Below, one piece after another: positions 4,212 through 5,453 of a DNA stretch of 5,453 nucleotides (its first letter is position 1; every line of letters begins with the position of its first letter). The notes beneath the pieces were generated by a model that worked only from the letters and a program-made list of their open reading frames with translations, made no database searches and had not been told where the DNA came from. Location of the stretch: NCBI GenBank assembly GCA_964622375.1, contig CAZUQA010000042.1, forward strand, positions 1 to 5,453, in the 5' to 3' direction. Both the position numbers and the translations under genes were made by a program. The stretch comes from CAZUQA01 sp964622375. GTDB lineage: Bacteria > Bacillota_I > Bacilli_A > Erysipelotrichales > Erysipelotrichaceae.

Positions 4212-5453
4212 ATGGCAAAGAAAATCAATTATGGGCGCGACTCGCGTCAGGTATTACTTGAAGGAGTAGAAGCACTAAACAACACAGTTAAAGTTACTTT
4301 AGGTCCTAAAGGCCGCAATGTCATTCTCGAGAAGAGCTATGGATCACCGTTGATTACTAATGATGGGGTGACCATTGCCAAAGAAATAGAATTGGAAGAT
4401 GCTTTTGCCAATATGGGAGCTAAGTTGTTGATTGAAGTGGCTTAAAAAACTAACGATAGGGCGGGAGACGGGACAACAACCGCCATACTGTTAGCCAGCA
4501 ATATGATGAAAAAGGGTTTTGAAGCAGTGGAAAGAGGCGCTAATCCGGTGTTGATGAGAAGTGGTATGGAAAAAGCTTCGCGCTTTATCGCTGATAAACT
4601 GTTAGCGATGACTAAACCGATTGAGTCTAATAAAGACATTGCTCAGGTAGCCAGCATTTCCAGCAGTTCCGAAGAAATTGGTGACTATATTGCCAAAGCT
4701 ATGGATACTGTTGGTAAGGAAGGGGTAATCACTACCGATGAATCCAAAGGTATGGATACCACCATGGAAGTCGTTGAAGGCTATCAATATGACAAGGGTT
4801 ATATTTCAGCCTACATGGTTTCCAATAAAGAAAAGATGGAAGCGGATTTAGAAAGTCCATATATCTTGGTTACTGACCAAAAGCTGAGCAACATTCAAGA
4901 AATACTTCCGGTACTGGAAAAAATTGTAGAATCGCATAAACCTTTGTTGATTATTGCAGATGATATCGATTCAGAAGTATTGACTACTTTGATTGTTAAT
5001 AAACTTCGCGGAACTTTCAATGTCTTAGCGACCAAAGCCCCCAGTTTCGGCGACCAACAAAAAGCCATGCTGGAAGATATCGCTATTGTTACCGGAGCTA
5101 AGTTCATCTCAAAAGAATTGAAGATGGAATTAAAAGAAGTAACCCTGGAAGATTTGGGTACTGCCAATAAGGTTGTAGTAAATAAGGAAAACACGACGAT
5201 CATCAATGGCAATGGTGAAGAAAAGGCAGTTAAAGAAAGAGTAGCGGAAATTAAGCGGGTTGTTGAAAACACCACCAGCGAGTACGATCTCAAGAAATTA
5301 CATGAAAGATTAGCTAAACTGACAACCGGTATTGCGGTAATCAAAGTCGGTGCTGCTACCGAAGTTGAACTACAAGATAAGAAGTTGCGGATTGAAGACG
5401 CATTAAATGCTACTAAAGCCGCAGTTGCTGAAGGTATTCTGATTGGTGGCGGT
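4212..5453 (+). pseudogene. groEL: GroEL chaperonin (Cpn60), in-frame stop at codon 78; 3' end beyond window
   Basis: Encodes the 60-kDa chaperonin that folds proteins with GroES using ATP. From ATG 4212 (AGGAGAG at 4198-4204 overlaps the groES stop) it reads MAKKINYGRDSRQVLLEGVE with the nucleotide-binding LGPKGRNV (30-37), then meets TAA at 4443-4445. The same frame resumes as KTND, then GDGTTTA (85-91, Asp86 equivalent to E. coli catalytic Asp87), the apical domain (GYQYDKGYISAYMVSN; KPLLIIADDID; NKLRGTFNV; KAMLEDIA) and the late VIKVGAATEVEL, ending at residue 414 of about 540 at the window edge. I traced every codon and found no other stop or frameshift. The position is Ser in E. coli (EVASK), so one change TCA to TAA would explain it. 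The 77-residue product would lack the catalytic Asp and the whole apical domain. Family certain; whether truly inactive is uncertain. Confidence 0.85.

Noticed and set aside
3932..4228. Minus-strand ORF opposite groES, and similar minus-strand ORFs opposite groEL (4442-4787, 4895-5344) and rsmF (2028-2569)
   Set aside because: Low-complexity Ser/Leu/Ile-rich translations fully opposite conserved genes: frame shadows.
4443..4445. Recoded TAA (alternative genetic code)
   Set aside because: TAA ends other genes here normally (3582-3584 and 3784-3786), so TAA is not generally a sense codon.
4440..4452. Programmed frameshifting or slippage at TAAAAAAC to rescue groEL
   Set aside because: The A-run follows the stop, and the frame is the same before and after, so slippage would not bypass the TAA and would leave the GroEL frame. 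Single-site read-through or a base error is simpler.

Overview
This 5.45 kb window looks like chromosomal DNA from a low-GC Gram-positive bacterium (Bacillota). The evidence is AT-rich coding sequence, strong AGGAGG-type ribosome sites, TTGACA/TATAAT promoters, a CIRCE operator in front of groES-groEL, and a class II tRNA-Ser with encoded CCA. TAA, TAG and TGA all end genes here and Trp is encoded by TGG, so the standard bacterial code applies. The GroES/GroEL wording (for example the SFGDQQK stretch in GroEL) is reminiscent of the Erysipelotrichia/Mollicutes side of the phylum, but that placement is a recollection-based guess.

Left part, minus strand (1-1515): a decayed GNAT acetyltransferase (internal stop plus loss of its central core); about 200 bp without a gene, holding a 9-bp-arm palindrome; a Rho-independent terminator; tRNA-Ser(CGA); and an intact Nif3-like dinuclear-metal protein. 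The Nif3 gene and the tRNA are 22 bp apart in the same direction and may share one transcript ending at that terminator.

Centre, plus strand (1516-3817): a 53-bp divergent region separates nif3 from an RsmF-type 16S rRNA m5C methyltransferase gene. Next comes a compact three-gene operon: a 69-aa Xre-type repressor, a 147-aa four-helix membrane protein with a cytosolic DER motif, and a 66-aa two-helix membrane protein. Its promoter is close to consensus and is covered by three copies of a TGCAAAGTWWACT element spaced exactly 23 bp apart, which predicts tight autorepression. A terminator closes the operon. The two membrane proteins share an HxAEFIxGxxxG motif. This operon is the best candidate for a poorly described system.

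Right part, plus strand (3818-5453): a consensus promoter, an imperfect CIRCE (HrcA operator), intact groES, and groEL running off the window end. groEL has an in-frame TAA at codon 78, just before the ATP-binding GDGTTT motif, yet the frame stays open and strongly GroEL-like for the other 336 codons. Either the gene was broken very recently, or this is a second copy, or the base is a sequence error. With the GNAT remnant, the window holds two interrupted genes.
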